Below the pieces are notes generated by a model, which made no database searches, was not told the DNA's origin, and worked only from the letters and a program-made list of their open reading frames with translations. The translations under genes and the position numbers were made by a program. From a virus: a stretch of 64,000 nt of DNA. Of the stretch, positions 1 through 8,618 are shown piece by piece. How positions within the stretch are numbered: the first letter of the stretch is position 1; every line of letters begins with the position of its first letter. The stretch is taken from IMG/VR virus record IMGVR_UViG_3300031673_000022, positions 1 through 64,000 of that record; one strand, 5' to 3'.

Positions 1-48
1 CATGCCCTTGTTCCAAAGGTTGTCGAAGGTACCAATGATCTTTGCCAT
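1..48 (-). CDS. N-terminal 16 codons of an unknown gene
   Basis: An ATG at 46-48 opens a reading frame that runs off the left edge of the window (MAKIIGTFDNLWNKGM). A GAGG Shine-Dalgarno-like stretch lies just upstream, overlapping the last codons of the terminase gene. The tight spacing after the terminase stop suggests one transcription unit. Too little is visible to assign a function; a portal gene often follows a terminase, but nothing here shows that. Confidence 0.55.
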   Translation of the reverse strand, partial: MAKIIGTFDNLWNKGM

Positions 49-49
49 G

Positions 50-2455
50 TTAGCCTCGGAAGGTGCCTTTCCTGACAACGACGGGAAAGTCCGCCGTGCC
101 GCTTGTAGAGACTGCGCCTCCACCCATGTTCTCGACGCTTCTGATTCCCTTGCCGGTTTGACCCAGCGATACATGGAAGTTGGCTGTCTTCTTTTTAGTC
201 GGCTCCGCGCGGAATTCCTGCCCAAGAAGATCGACCACAAGATCGTTTGTGAACGCAGGTACGGCAGCGTTCGTCCAAGCCCGGAAGATGTCGTCATCAC
301 GGTTGAGTGGCTTGATCAATCGGTTGCCGCGAGCACGGACGGTTGCGAGTTGCAGGGCCAGGTGCGTGTACGGGTACATCGACGGGTCGAGCGTCTGGTT
401 GACCATGAGGTCCATAAACGGGACCTCCATGGCAGGGAAGAGGCAGTCACCCTGTTCAAGCCGTGAGGTCAGCATGAGGGCGTCAGCCATGTTCAGGGAG
501 TAGTGCTCTGCGATGAACGCTGGGCGCTCGCTTCTCCGAGCAAGGCCATGTAGCCAAGAGCGACGGGCCGTCTTATCGTTCAAGGGTCCGAGAGAGCCGA
601 AGCGTTGCGACAGGTCCTGAATCTGATGAAGTGATCCCCATTTGTCGTAGAAGACGGCTACAACATTCAGGGAGTCAACCAGCTCTACGATAAGGTTCTC
701 GTACACGTCGGCGATGTTGATGTTGCGTGTCTCGGTTGGCTTCACTTCGAGAGCGAAGTCCGTGATGAACTTCCCTCCAAGCCCCATGCAACCACAGACC
801 ACAGCCAGCGCGTTGTTGGACACCGCGAGGTCAACGCCCATGATGTGCATGCGTTGATGCAGAGGACGGCTGATGATGTCGGTAAAGAAATCCCTTGAAG
901 GACCAAGCGCGGCGAGATCGTCCTCGGTTAGCTGCTGGACATGCGTGGGGATGACGCCGATCGAGTTCTTGTCCAGGCGTGCGCTCAGGTAGCTGGTCAT
1001 GTGCGCGCCCATCGGCACGTCCATATCGATCGTGTACGCCTTGATACTTGGCCGGATGAGTGGTCCGTAGCGCTTCTCGATTGCCATTGGGCTACGAAAC
1101 GCCTCTGTTACGATGTTGGTACGCTGGATCAGCGGGTCGTCGGCCAGCGGTGGCTGCGCCCCGAAGTCTCGGGCGAAGCTCGGCTTCTGTGCCTCGCCGA
1201 TCTCCGTCAGGAGCTTGAGCGTGTTCTCCGGGTGTGCTTCCCACGTCGCCCAGTGCCTGCGTATCGTGCGCTTGTTGCGCGCCGACTCACGGTAGATGGT
1301 CATGAGCGGGTCGCTCATTTCACGCGGCGACGAGATGTTGATGCCCATCGCGGTAGGCCATGAGCACGCGGGGTTCCTTTCTACCTCTTTGGCGAAGTTC
1401 ACGCGCAGCGTCATGCAAGCGTTGTTCAAAGCGGCGTAGGTCTCCGGGCCGTTCGATCTCTTACTGCCACTCGCCGCACCGAACCAAGCAAGCTCGTCGA
1501 TGGCGTAGCCGAAGCGAGTCGATCCACGGAGGGATGAAGGGTCGTTCGCAGCGAAGTAGATGAGCATCCGCTTATGCTCGAACCACAGGTATGTCTCCAA
1601 AGCCTTGACGGTTACAGGGATCCCGTTCTTCTTCCCCTCCTCGTCACAAACCTCTTTGTAGCTCTTGAACCAGGACGACCCTTGGAAGAGCCCATTGAAC
1701 GTCGACCACAAGGTACGCTCGGACTGCTGTTTCGTCGTGGCCACAAAGGTAAAGTCGATCACCTGCCCAGGCGTTAGACCGTACTCCTTACTCGGCAGCG
1801 GGAGCATCAGATTACGATGGATCAGGTAGCTTGTTACCATTGAGGCCAAGGCACTTTTCCCAGCGCGCTGCCCGATGGAGGCTACGAGTTCGAGAGGATC
1901 GACAAACGTTCCTCCCGCTCTACCCATCTCCTTTGTGTACCCGCAGTGAGGGCACTTGCCGAATTCCAACAGCGCGACGTTCGACATCACTATCTGGATG
2001 TTGTCGGCGACAGGAATATCACTCACATAGTTGATATCAGTGCATCGTGGGCACCACTCCTCGAACAGAGCGAGCAGCACCTCCGCCTGCTTGCCATAAG
2101 GCGTCATTCCCAGGAAGCGACGGTCGGCGCACCACGAGATGACGTTGGGCGCCCAGTCGACGAGGTCATCCGCCTTTGACGTAACTGCGATTGCCTGCGT
2201 GTGGTCGAGGTCGCCCGCGATGATGCGACTGGTCAAGTCGTCGATATCGGGTAACAGGCTCTTAAACCTTGAGACCATCATGTCAGTCTTCGGCAATGTG
2301 ATGACAGCGGGAGCCTTAGTGGTAGTCTCCGGCTGCTGCTTCTTAGGCGTTGCCTTGGCCTTCTTCTTGGCCTTCTTTTTACGCTTCTTGCGCGCGGGCA
2401 CAGCCAACTTAGTAGTCGTTACATCGGCGTCGTCGAGCTTCTTGCGTCGTACCAC
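50..2455 (-). CDS. terL: Phage terminase, large subunit
   Basis: This is the ATPase-nuclease motor that packages DNA into the prohead. A Walker-A-like GQRAGKSA lies at residues 195-202 and a Walker-B-like segment YAIDELAWF at 317-325. A later strand near residue 550, with GVDLAVSN, fits the first acidic residue of the RNase H-type nuclease. The N-terminal 50 residues are very Lys-rich. Two CxxC pairs (CPRC 135-138, CPHC 168-171) form a probable zinc insert inside the ATPase domain, which is unusual. At 801 residues it is longer than typical TerL proteins (450-650). It is divergently arranged with thyX. Confidence 0.88.
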   Translation of the reverse strand: MVRRKKLDDADVTTTKLAVPARKKRKKKAKKKAKATPKKQQPETTTKAPAVITLPKTDMMVSRFKSLLPDIDDLTSRIIAGDLDHTQAIAVTSKADDLVDWAPNVISWCADRRFLGMTPYGKQAEVLLALFEEWCPRCTDINYVSDIPVADNIQIVMSNVALLEFGKCPHCGYTKEMGRAGGTFVDPLELVASIGQRAGKSALASMVTSYLIHRNLMLPLPSKEYGLTPGQVIDFTFVATTKQQSERTLWSTFNGLFQGSSWFKSYKEVCDEEGKKNGIPVTVKALETYLWFEHKRMLIYFAANDPSSLRGSTRFGYAIDELAWFGAASGSKRSNGPETYAALNNACMTLRVNFAKEVERNPACSWPTAMGINISSPREMSDPLMTIYRESARNKRTIRRHWATWEAHPENTLKLLTEIGEAQKPSFARDFGAQPPLADDPLIQRTNIVTEAFRSPMAIEKRYGPLIRPSIKAYTIDMDVPMGAHMTSYLSARLDKNSIGVIPTHVQQLTEDDLAALGPSRDFFTDIISRPLHQRMHIMGVDLAVSNNALAVVCGCMGLGGKFITDFALEVKPTETRNINIADVYENLIVELVDSLNVVAVFYDKWGSLHQIQDLSQRFGSLGPLNDKTARRSWLHGLARRSERPAFIAEHYSLNMADALMLTSRLEQGDCLFPAMEVPFMDLMVNQTLDPSMYPYTHLALQLATVRARGNRLIKPLNRDDDIFRAWTNAAVPAFTNDLVVDLLGQEFRAEPTKKKTANFHVSLGQTGKGIRSVENMGGGAVSTSGTADFPVVVRKGTFRG

Positions 2456-2473
2456 GTGTCTCCCGCCTACCCA

Positions 2474-2485
2474 GTATCTACCACT
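2474..2485 (-). promoter_or_regulatory. AGTGGTAGATAC promoter-like motif
   Basis: The minus strand reads AGTGGTAGATAC 19 nt upstream of the terminase start. Near-identical motifs precede two other minus-strand genes (32659-32670 and 33517-33529). This could be a -10-like element for a phage-specific or late sigma factor; that is inference from three occurrences. Confidence 0.3.
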
Positions 2486-2506
2486 CTAGTGTAGAGGACG
2501 TACCCA

Positions 2507-3424
2507 GTGACAACTATTTCCGCTCGTCTCGTCGAGGACTCGATATCCGCTGCCGGTGTTCGTCTATCTACACTTGAACTTCGCTACCCAAGGTTCTTCC
2601 ATCAAGAGTTGCTTACGCACCGAGCGATGGCGAGAAATGCCTCCAGTAGTCGTGCGATACCGACGGCAACCATGCTACGGATGCTGGAAGCAGACCCCGC
2701 CCTTCCGTTGCACATCGGCCTCGACCAAAGAGGTATGCAGGCCACGAAGGAGGTCGAGGACTCAGGTCAACGAATGGCCGTGCTCTCGCTGTCTAAGCAA
2801 GCACTACGTAAGGCCATCAGGGCAACGAAGGAGATGACGGAGTTGTTTGGGGTCGCAAAGCAGGTTGCGAACCGGATCACCGAGCCCTGGCAGCACATCA
2901 ACGTCATCGTGTCGGCGACCGACTGGGAGAACTTCTTCGCGCTGCGTTGCCACCCCGACGCGGAGCCGCACTTCCGTGCGCTCGCGTGGCTCATAGCCGA
3001 CGCCTACTATGGATCGACTCCCAAGCCCGTCGCTGCCGGTGGCTGGCATCTTCCTTACCTGATGCCTGAAGATATGGACCTAAGCATCGAGGTTCAAAAG
3101 AAAGTCAGCGCGGCTCGCTGTGCCCGTGTGAGCTACAAGTTGTTCGATGGGTCGAACCCCAGCCTCGAAGGTGATCTGGCGCTTTGCGACAAGCTCCTGG
3201 CGGGTCTGAGAGCAGGGGGAGGTGAGCCTGGGCATCTCAGCCCGTTCGAGCACCAGGCACAGGCTCTGGCGTCCGCAGACGAGCGCTCAGGGCCGTTCCG
3301 GGGGTGGCGCCAGCACCGCAAGGAGTACGTCGGCGAGAACATGACGTTCGACTACGAAGCCGCAAAGGCCAAGGGCTGGCGCGACACCGCGCTCGCCATC
3401 TTGGAAAAACGTAAAGATCCATGA
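2507..3424 (+). CDS. thyX: FAD-dependent thymidylate synthase ThyX
   Basis: ThyX makes dTMP from dUMP using methylene-tetrahydrofolate and FAD. The ThyX signature is present in its phage form as THRAMARNASSSRAIP near residues 36-51. Further family landmarks are the WENFFALR segment, an HLPYL stretch and a C-terminal HLSPFEHQA. The start is the GTG at 2507, the first start in the frame, with little Shine-Dalgarno signal. At 305 residues it is a little longer than bacterial ThyX (about 220-250), as is common in phages. The dNMP kinase further along the strand points to a nucleotide-supply module. Confidence 0.92.
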   Translation: MTTISARLVEDSISAAGVRLSTLELRYPRFFHQELLTHRAMARNASSSRAIPTATMLRMLEADPALPLHIGLDQRGMQATKEVEDSGQRMAVLSLSKQALRKAIRATKEMTELFGVAKQVANRITEPWQHINVIVSATDWENFFALRCHPDAEPHFRALAWLIADAYYGSTPKPVAAGGWHLPYLMPEDMDLSIEVQKKVSAARCARVSYKLFDGSNPSLEGDLALCDKLLAGLRAGGGEPGHLSPFEHQAQALASADERSGPFRGWRQHRKEYVGENMTFDYEAAKAKGWRDTALAILEKRKDP

Positions 3425-3497
3425 CTCCTCTGCCCTTACCTGAAGCACAGCATTAACAAGTCACCAAAAAGATTAGCGCCCCGAGGTCAAAGGAGAG

Positions 3498-3526
3498 TTG
3501 ACACCAGACTTGGTATGGGGTTACGA
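3498..3526 (+). promoter_or_regulatory. Possible sigma-70 promoter (weak -10)
   Basis: TTGACA at 3498-3503 is followed after 17 nt by TTACGA. The -35 is perfect but the -10 is poor. It lies in the 176-base gap between thyX and the small gene at 3601, where nothing else is visible. Confidence 0.3.
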
Positions 3527-3600
3527 AATACATCCCAAAGCACACGCCAGCCCGCTGTTCTATGAGCTAACAGCAGGCGGTACTTGGGGGAGGGGGAAGC

Positions 3601-3858
3601 GTGACTAACAACCGTTCGGAAGAATACTCGCTGCACGAAAAAATCCGCACCCTTAGCGAAGACAACAAGGCACTCCTTGAGGCTCTGCGTCCATTTGCTG
3701 AACTTTGCGAGGCTTTTTACGGCAAGCAGCGCGGTCTCGCGCAGTATGTCTCGTTTGTCGCCCATGTGGATGAGGACGCGATCTATGCGTTCAACAACGT
3801 TTCGATCACGTTGGGGGACCTGCGTCGCGCGCGTGCTCTACTCAGGGGTCGCGTATGA
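3601..3858 (+). CDS. Small hypothetical protein
   Basis: 85 residues. The GTG start is preceded by a purine-rich GGGGGAAG Shine-Dalgarno. The N-terminal third (SLHEKIRTLSEDNKALLEAL) has a leucine-heptad coiled-coil look. The stop overlaps the next start as ATGA, implying translational coupling with the membrane protein at 3855. I do not recognise a family. Confidence 0.7.
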   Translation: MTNNRSEEYSLHEKIRTLSEDNKALLEALRPFAELCEAFYGKQRGLAQYVSFVAHVDEDAIYAFNNVSITLGDLRRARALLRGRV

Positions 3859-4232
3859 GCGCACACACGTCCAAACTACGAAAAGAGATCGAAGTTCTCG
3901 ACGCAAGGATCGCCATCTGGAGGAGGTCTGCTCTCGCTGCTTTCCTCGCGGTTGCGATCTGTGTCGGCATCACCGCAACCGTGGTTGCTGCCGGCATCGC
4001 GTACAACAAAGAGTTGCTTAGGTACCGGGAGCATTGCGTACACCCGGAGCAAGTAGTTCAGATGGCGAATATGGCTTCAGCCCTGGTCAAAGTCAACGAC
4101 CAGTGTTTGGAACTTCACCGCCATACAAAGCAGTCATTGCAAGACAACCTTCCGCTTATGTTCGCGGAAATTCTAGGGGGGGATAACGATGAAGAGGTGC
4201 CCGAAATGCGTGACGACCAAGACCCTTACTGA
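3855..4232 (+). CDS. Single-pass membrane protein
   Basis: 125 residues. A short charged N-terminal helix is followed by one clear transmembrane segment at about residues 25-50, rich in Ala, Val and Ile, and then a soluble region. The start overlaps the preceding stop (ATGA), and its 3' end overlaps the zinc protein at 4189 by 44 nt. Function unknown; an inner-membrane accessory protein is plausible. Confidence 0.72.
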   Translation: MSAHTSKLRKEIEVLDARIAIWRRSALAAFLAVAICVGITATVVAAGIAYNKELLRYREHCVHPEQVVQMANMASALVKVNDQCLELHRHTKQSLQDNLPLMFAEILGGDNDEEVPEMRDDQDPY

Positions 4233-4650
4233 CTTCTATGCCGTGGCTGCGAGGAGTGATGGCTACGCTTCTTGGTGCAAGGTGTGCTCGAACTCCGCCC
4301 GCCCGAAGCACAAGAAGTCGATAAAGCTCGTCGATTACGCCATCATTGCAAAGGTAGTGTCCAAAGAGGGAAAGCCGACGACGTGCCCGAAGTGCTTCAC
4401 GCTGGACGTTCCGTCCAACCGTATGCGGGGGCGCATAGTGGAGGGCGAGGTGAAGTGGTCATGCTTCTCCTGCCGACAGGAAGCATTGAAGAAAGCCCGT
4501 CATGTCATCCTCTTCTGTGACTGGTGCTGCGACGAGTTCTCTGTCCCACCGTCAGCATCTAACAAGCGCTTCTGTGCTACTGACTGTGCTAACTCTTGGC
4601 GAGCAGCAGTGGCTTCTCGTCGTTCGCGCGCAGCATTGGAGACCCCGTGA
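4189..4650 (+). CDS. Multi-zinc-finger protein
   Basis: 153 residues with three Cys-pair modules: CPKC...CKVC at residues 4-33, CPKC...CFSC in the middle, and CDWC...CATDC near the C-terminus. The first module resembles the small zinc ribbon often found in phage HNH-associated proteins, but no HNH catalytic core is present. The stop overlaps the next start (GTGA). Probably nucleic-acid binding; role unknown. Confidence 0.72.
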   Translation: MKRCPKCVTTKTLTDFYAVAARSDGYASWCKVCSNSARPKHKKSIKLVDYAIIAKVVSKEGKPTTCPKCFTLDVPSNRMRGRIVEGEVKWSCFSCRQEALKKARHVILFCDWCCDEFSVPPSASNKRFCATDCANSWRAAVASRRSRAALETP

Positions 4651-5180
4651 CCATCGAATTGCTCGGCCTTGGATATCGCAAGCGCAGCGGCAAAGATACG
4701 ATCGCTGACCACCTCGTCAGGACGCAGGGTTTCGTCAAGGTGTCCTGGGCAGACGCGCTCAAAGAAGGCGTCAACGCCTGGCACGGTTGGGATGAACGCC
4801 ACGCCTATGGCGATCTCAAGGAGGTAGTCGATCCGTACTGGGGCTACTCACCGCGAGAGGCGTACCAGAAGATTGGCACCGATCTGGTGCGCAACCAGTG
4901 GATGCAGGACTTCTGGGTCAAGGCAGCCATGCGCCGCGTAGAGAAACACCAACTAGCGGGGCGTCCGGTCGTCCTTGCCGACGTACGCTTCCCGAACGAA
5001 GCCGCTGCCATCCTCTCGCTCGGTGGCGAAGTATGGCGCATCGACCGCCCCGGCCTCCCGACCGAGGACCTGCACGAGTCAGAGACCGCGCTCGATGGCT
5101 TCGACGGATGGACCCGCATCGTTGAGAACGACGGGACGGTGGCCGATTTGCTCGACAACGCAACACGAGGGATAAGATGA
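4647..5180 (+). CDS. Deoxynucleoside monophosphate kinase
   Basis: This enzyme phosphorylates dNMPs to dNDPs using ATP, as T4 gp1 does. The P-loop is near the N-terminus (GLGYRKRSGKDT, residues 6-17), in the RSGKDT form typical of phage dNMP kinases. A central VLADVRFPNEA segment is also family-like. The frame is open farther upstream, but the GTG at 4647 overlaps the previous stop (GTGA), giving a 177-residue protein with the P-loop at the expected place. Fits with thyX upstream. Confidence 0.82.
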   Translation: MTIELLGLGYRKRSGKDTIADHLVRTQGFVKVSWADALKEGVNAWHGWDERHAYGDLKEVVDPYWGYSPREAYQKIGTDLVRNQWMQDFWVKAAMRRVEKHQLAGRPVVLADVRFPNEAAAILSLGGEVWRIDRPGLPTEDLHESETALDGFDGWTRIVENDGTVADLLDNATRGIR

Positions 5181-5314
5181 TAGAAGCGATCGGGATAGGT
5201 ATCTTCATTGTCCTCATCTTGGCGTCCCTGACAAAGACACGGGAGTGCCGCGTGTGCTCACGGGAAATAAGCAAGAACGCGAAGATGTGCCCAGGATGCG
5301 GCGAGCCATACTAA
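5177..5314 (+). CDS. Tiny membrane protein with zinc ribbon
   Basis: A 45-residue gene whose ATG overlaps the dNMP kinase stop (ATGA-type). Residues 4-18 form a hydrophobic helix (AIGIGIFIVLILASL). The rest is a compact zinc ribbon with CRVC and CPGC pairs 14 residues apart. The CPGCGEPY ending is typical of zinc-ribbon proteins. Function unknown; possibly a membrane-tethered partner of another protein. Confidence 0.72.
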   Translation: MIEAIGIGIFIVLILASLTKTRECRVCSREISKNAKMCPGCGEPY

Positions 5315-5563
5315 GCGGCAGTCGTCAAGTGATTTGTCGCTGCTGACTGGCATAAGCCTGTCCTGTTTCTGACAAGTCAGATTCCTGAGCATATTTGGAC
5401 ACTTACGGGGGCGCCCCCAGCCGGTTTCTGAGGCCGTTTGGGCGCCTCTGTGCCCGCTACTATGGACGCTCAGCTATGACGTTCCTGGGGCCTCCCAGGC
5501 GCTCCTGGTGGGCCTCTGGGCCGATCTTCCTTGAGGATACCTACAAAGATCGCCGCAGATCCC
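5315..5563 (+). other. Non-coding gap with GC palindrome
   Basis: About 250 bases without a convincing gene. It holds a perfect 12-base palindrome GGGGGCGCCCCC (5407-5418) and several direct repeats of a GGCGCCTC / GGGCCTCTGG type. It could be a terminator-like or regulatory region ahead of the 5564 promoter. The weak TTG-initiated frame crossing it has no recognisable features. Confidence 0.4.
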
Positions 5564-5594
5564 TTGACGGTTACAAGGGGGTGTCTACTATAAT
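5564..5594 (+). promoter_or_regulatory. Sigma-70 promoter
   Basis: TTGACG at 5564-5569 and a perfect TATAAT at 5589-5594, spaced 19 nt. The predicted start point lies about 10 bases before the AAGGAG Shine-Dalgarno of the gene at 5615. This is the clearest plus-strand promoter in the window and looks host-polymerase readable. Confidence 0.7.
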
Positions 5595-5614
5595 GGGGAA
5601 AGAAGGAGAGCCCC

Positions 5615-6931
5615 ATGACTGAGAACAACGCCCCCGCCAACGTCTTCGAGATCCCGGGCGCCAACCTGGCCGGGTTCGAGGAGAAGATTGGCAAGCTGGT
5701 CAAGCGCGCCGCGAAGCTCAAGGTCGGCGAGATCACGTACGAGATTCTCTCGACCCGCACCGAGCCCATCATGCGCTGCGGGGGCCTTCGCGGTACCGGG
5801 CTCACCGTGTGCTCCTGCCTCAGCCACCTTCCCCATGATCTCTACGACACGGGCGCTGTCCGCACCTTCCACACCATCGAGGTCAAGGGCGACGCTCCCT
5901 GCCTCCCCGGGGGCTGGCGACTGCTCGCGGCCATCGAGCCGCTGACCGCCGAGGTCAACAGCGTGCTCCGCGTCCCCGGCGACGAGACTCCGCTCTCAGC
6001 CGACTTCTGGACCTGCGACATGCGCTGCGACCATTGCAAGACCAAGCGGGCGCGCAAAAACTCCTTCCTCGTCGTCAACGACGCGGGCGACATCAAGCTC
6101 GTCGGTCGCAACTGCATCGCGGACTTCCTCGGCCACGAAGATCCCAAGGCCATCCTGAGCTTCGCTCAGTACCTCTTCGATGCTGTCCGCCTGGGCGGCG
6201 AGGCAGAGGAGATGGGCTGGGGCGCTGGGTCCAACGAGCCCCTCGCCTACAGCCTCGTCCACCTCCTCGCAGACACCTCGGCCTGCATCCGGGCCGGTGG
6301 CTGGGTCTCCAAGGGTCGCGCCTACGAGACGGGTGACCGACCGACCGCTGCTGATGTCATCACGCTCCGCAACCCGCCCCTCCGCAACGCCAAGGATATG
6401 ATCCACTGGCGCGAGTGGGCGCGCGTCCGCGAGGCGACCGACGAGGACCGCGCTGAAGCTGAAGCGGCTGTCGAGTGGGCTGCCGCCATCGACCTCGCCA
6501 GCGCAAACGACTACCTGCGCAACCTCGCGACTACGGCCCGTGCCGGATTCGCCATCGACAAGACCGTGGGCATCGCCTGCTCGCTCCTTCCGACCTTCCG
6601 CCGGGAGCGTGACCGCAACGCTGCGCTCGCTCGTACCGCCGAGAGCAGTGCCGGCTCCAGGTTCATCGGCGAGGTAGGCAAGCGTGAGTGCTTCATGCTG
6701 ACGGTGACCAAGCACCTCACCTTCGATGGACAGTACGGAGTCACGCACCTGTATCTCTTTCACGACGCTGACGGCAACGTCTTCAAGTGGATGGCTTCCC
6801 GTGGCCAGGACTTCGATGTGGGCCGCACCTACACGGGCATGGCGACGGTCAAGAAGCATGATGACTACAAGGGCATCAAGCAGAACGTCATCACACGCGG
6901 CAAGTTCGAGCCCTCCGCCTTCGCCGCCTAG
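5615..6931 (+). CDS. Zinc-motif phage protein (CDHC type), unknown
   Basis: 438 residues with a strong Shine-Dalgarno (AAGGAGAG) and its own promoter. Around residues 130-165 is a CDHCKTKRARKNSF motif followed by a VGRNCIADFLG segment. I recall this arrangement from conserved, uncharacterised phage proteins. Other Cys residues (CSC, C at 52) could contribute to metal binding. The C-terminal region (FKWMASRGQDFDVGRTYTGM) looks like a small beta domain. Probably nucleic-acid binding and early-expressed; function unknown. Confidence 0.75.
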   Translation: MTENNAPANVFEIPGANLAGFEEKIGKLVKRAAKLKVGEITYEILSTRTEPIMRCGGLRGTGLTVCSCLSHLPHDLYDTGAVRTFHTIEVKGDAPCLPGGWRLLAAIEPLTAEVNSVLRVPGDETPLSADFWTCDMRCDHCKTKRARKNSFLVVNDAGDIKLVGRNCIADFLGHEDPKAILSFAQYLFDAVRLGGEAEEMGWGAGSNEPLAYSLVHLLADTSACIRAGGWVSKGRAYETGDRPTAADVITLRNPPLRNAKDMIHWREWARVREATDEDRAEAEAAVEWAAAIDLASANDYLRNLATTARAGFAIDKTVGIACSLLPTFRRERDRNAALARTAESSAGSRFIGEVGKRECFMLTVTKHLTFDGQYGVTHLYLFHDADGNVFKWMASRGQDFDVGRTYTGMATVKKHDDYKGIKQNVITRGKFEPSAFAA

Positions 6932-6942
6932 TCAACCAACTG

Positions 6943-6971
6943 TTGACACCATCAACCTCTGCGCGTAGGTT
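6943..6971 (+). promoter_or_regulatory. Possible promoter for small basic gene
   Basis: TTGACA (6943-6948), 17 nt spacer, TAGGTT (6966-6971). The -35 is perfect and the -10 weak. The predicted transcript would begin almost at the ATG at 6981, which has no Shine-Dalgarno, so leaderless translation is possible. Confidence 0.35.
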
Positions 6972-6980
6972 ACAGTCATC

Positions 6981-7151
6981 ATGGCTAAGAAGAAGCACAA
7001 CAAGCCCCTCGTTCTCCGCGTGCGGAACCGCCTCGCCATTTCGGCTTGGAACCGCTCGGGGGCGGGCTCGCACGGCGACCGTCGTAAGGAGACCGCGCGA
7101 CGGGCGTGCCGTGGGAAGGTGCTCGATACTGCTGTGACGGATGTGGCGTGA
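6981..7151 (+). CDS. Small basic conserved-type phage protein
   Basis: 56 residues starting MAKKKHNK, Arg/Lys-rich throughout. The central SGAGSHGDRRKETARRACRG segment resembles tiny basic proteins common in tailed phages. It shares its 3' end with the start of the zinc protein at 7106. Likely nucleic-acid binding; function unknown. Confidence 0.65.
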   Translation: MAKKKHNKPLVLRVRNRLAISAWNRSGAGSHGDRRKETARRACRGKVLDTAVTDVA

Positions 7152-7369
7152 GGTCTACGACGTGGAGACCTAAGTCGTCATTGACGAGCTACGATCTTCG
7201 CGCCATTACGAGCAATCGCTGTGGATGCGGAGCCGAGTGTGCTGTGCTTTGGGTCGACCCGTTCGTCGCCGAGGGTATCCGCTCCCCACGCCCCGACTGG
7301 GGAGAAGACCCCGAGGGCCGGCGCTACTTTTGCCACGACTGCTGGGTGAGCCGTTGGATGGAAACGTAG
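7106..7369 (+). CDS. Zinc-finger hypothetical protein
   Basis: 87 residues with three Cys groups: CCDGC near residues 9-13, CGCGAEC near 39-45 and CHDC near 77-80. The GTG at 7106 keeps the first Cys pair, which argues for it, although it overlaps the upstream gene by 46 nt. A GTG at 7148, overlapping the upstream stop as GTGA, is the alternative and would lose that pair. An AAGGAGA sits upstream of 7106. Function unknown. Confidence 0.6.
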   Translation: MPWEGARYCCDGCGVRSTTWRPKSSLTSYDLRAITSNRCGCGAECAVLWVDPFVAEGIRSPRPDWGEDPEGRRYFCHDCWVSRWMET

Positions 7370-7436
7370 GGGCAGGGTCGTCCTTGCTTGCTTGATTCCG
7401 CCTTCGATGGCACGATCTCCGACCGAGGATTACACC

Positions 7437-8327
7437 ATGAAGAGTCTCGTTCTGTACCACGCCTCATGCGCAGATGGGTTTACCGCTGCTTGGGCTGCCT
7501 GGCTCGTGTTTGGCGACACAGGGGCCGACTACAAGTCCATGCAGTACGGCAAGGGTCCACCTGAACTCATCAAGGAGACGGGTGACGCCATGATGTATGA
7601 GAACATCTACGTTCTCGACTTCAGCTTCCCGGCTTCGGACCTCAAAGCGCTGACGCATCACGCGCAGGGCAACGTCATCCTCATCGACCACCACAAGACG
7701 GCGCAGGCTGACCTCGCGCCGCTCATGAAGGATCCGCACCCCAAGATCGTGCTGTTCTTCGACATGGACAAGTCGGGGGCGATGCTGGCGTGGGAGCACT
7801 TCCACCCAGGCATCGATCCTCCCATGCTTGTCCAGTACGTCCAGGACCGCGACCTGTGGACATGGAAGCTACCCGGGACCGCTCCAGCTATGGAGTACCT
7901 CAGCACCCTCCCGTTCTCGTTCGAGAAGTGGGAAGATATCGACCTCCAACTCACCGATGATCGAGACTGGGTTATCAACCAGGGCGAGGCGATGCTGAGA
8001 TACCGGGATGCGCACGTCGAGCGCGTCACCAAGAAGCCGGGCTTCTGTCGTCTGGAGGGGTACCTCGTTCCCTGCATCAACGCGCCGCAGTGGCAGTCCG
8101 AGATCGGGGCCAAGCTGTCCCTTGACCATCCCTTCGCCGTCATGTGGTTCATGAACTACGAGGGCGGATTCATCTACTCGCTCCGGTCAAACAAGGACTA
8201 CCCCAAGCACGTCGACGTGAGCGCCATCGCCAAGATTTATGGTGGAGGCGGGCATAAGCACGCAGCGGGATTCCGCTCAAACGCGCCTCCGATGATGGTG
8301 GTCGGGCCGACAAAGGAGAGCGCATGA
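7437..8327 (+). CDS. DHH-family phosphoesterase
   Basis: 296 residues. DHH enzymes hydrolyse phosphodiester bonds in short oligonucleotides, cyclic dinucleotides or ssDNA using two metal ions. Visible motifs are HASCADGFTAAW near the N-terminus, YVLDFSF, LIDHHKTA (the DHH signature) and a C-terminal GGGGHKHAAGF typical of the DHHA1 substrate-binding domain. The start is the ATG at 7437, behind a GAGGAT Shine-Dalgarno; earlier in-frame starts add an unlikely tail. It could recycle nanoRNA or degrade a signalling nucleotide; the sequence does not decide. Confidence 0.85.
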   Translation: MKSLVLYHASCADGFTAAWAAWLVFGDTGADYKSMQYGKGPPELIKETGDAMMYENIYVLDFSFPASDLKALTHHAQGNVILIDHHKTAQADLAPLMKDPHPKIVLFFDMDKSGAMLAWEHFHPGIDPPMLVQYVQDRDLWTWKLPGTAPAMEYLSTLPFSFEKWEDIDLQLTDDRDWVINQGEAMLRYRDAHVERVTKKPGFCRLEGYLVPCINAPQWQSEIGAKLSLDHPFAVMWFMNYEGGFIYSLRSNKDYPKHVDVSAIAKIYGGGGHKHAAGFRSNAPPMMVVGPTKESA

Positions 8328-8363
8328 CCTGCCCCGCCGGCAAGAAGACTCCGTAGGACCATC

Positions 8364-8618
8364 ATGGCTAAGATGTCATCTATGCGTTGCGTATGGTGCG
8401 ACCACCGCAAGCCAAATGCTTTGCTTGAGCATGAGGACGGGCGGAGGCTCCGTGTCCACCAGCAGAACGACCGTGACACCTGCGCTGCCCAATACCTCAG
8501 TCGCTACGGCGCCGAGGGGTGGGCACTTCACATCGTCGAGCCATACATCGACAACTACGCCGAGAACAGGCGTAGGCGTAGGCACAATGCGAAGGCCGCG
8601 TTCGGGAACCAAGCATGA
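8364..8618 (+). CDS. Small hypothetical protein with CxxC
   Basis: 84 residues. It has an N-terminal CVWC pair plus His residues, and a basic Arg-rich stretch near the C-terminus. The stop overlaps the next gene (ATGA). Probably a small nucleic-acid-binding protein. Confidence 0.62.
   Translation: MAKMSSMRCVWCDHRKPNALLEHEDGRRLRVHQQNDRDTCAAQYLSRYGAEGWALHIVEPYIDNYAENRRRRRHNAKAAFGNQA

Noticed and set aside
941-1363. Long plus-strand frames opposite the terminase
   Set aside because: Arg/His/Val-rich shadows of the terminase codons.
5395-5622. TTG-initiated 75-codon frame before the 5615 gene
   Set aside because: It crosses the promoter and ribosome site of the next gene and shows no protein features.
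8324-8356. 10-codon frame overlapping the DHH stop (ATGA)
   Set aside because: Too short and without features to support as a gene.
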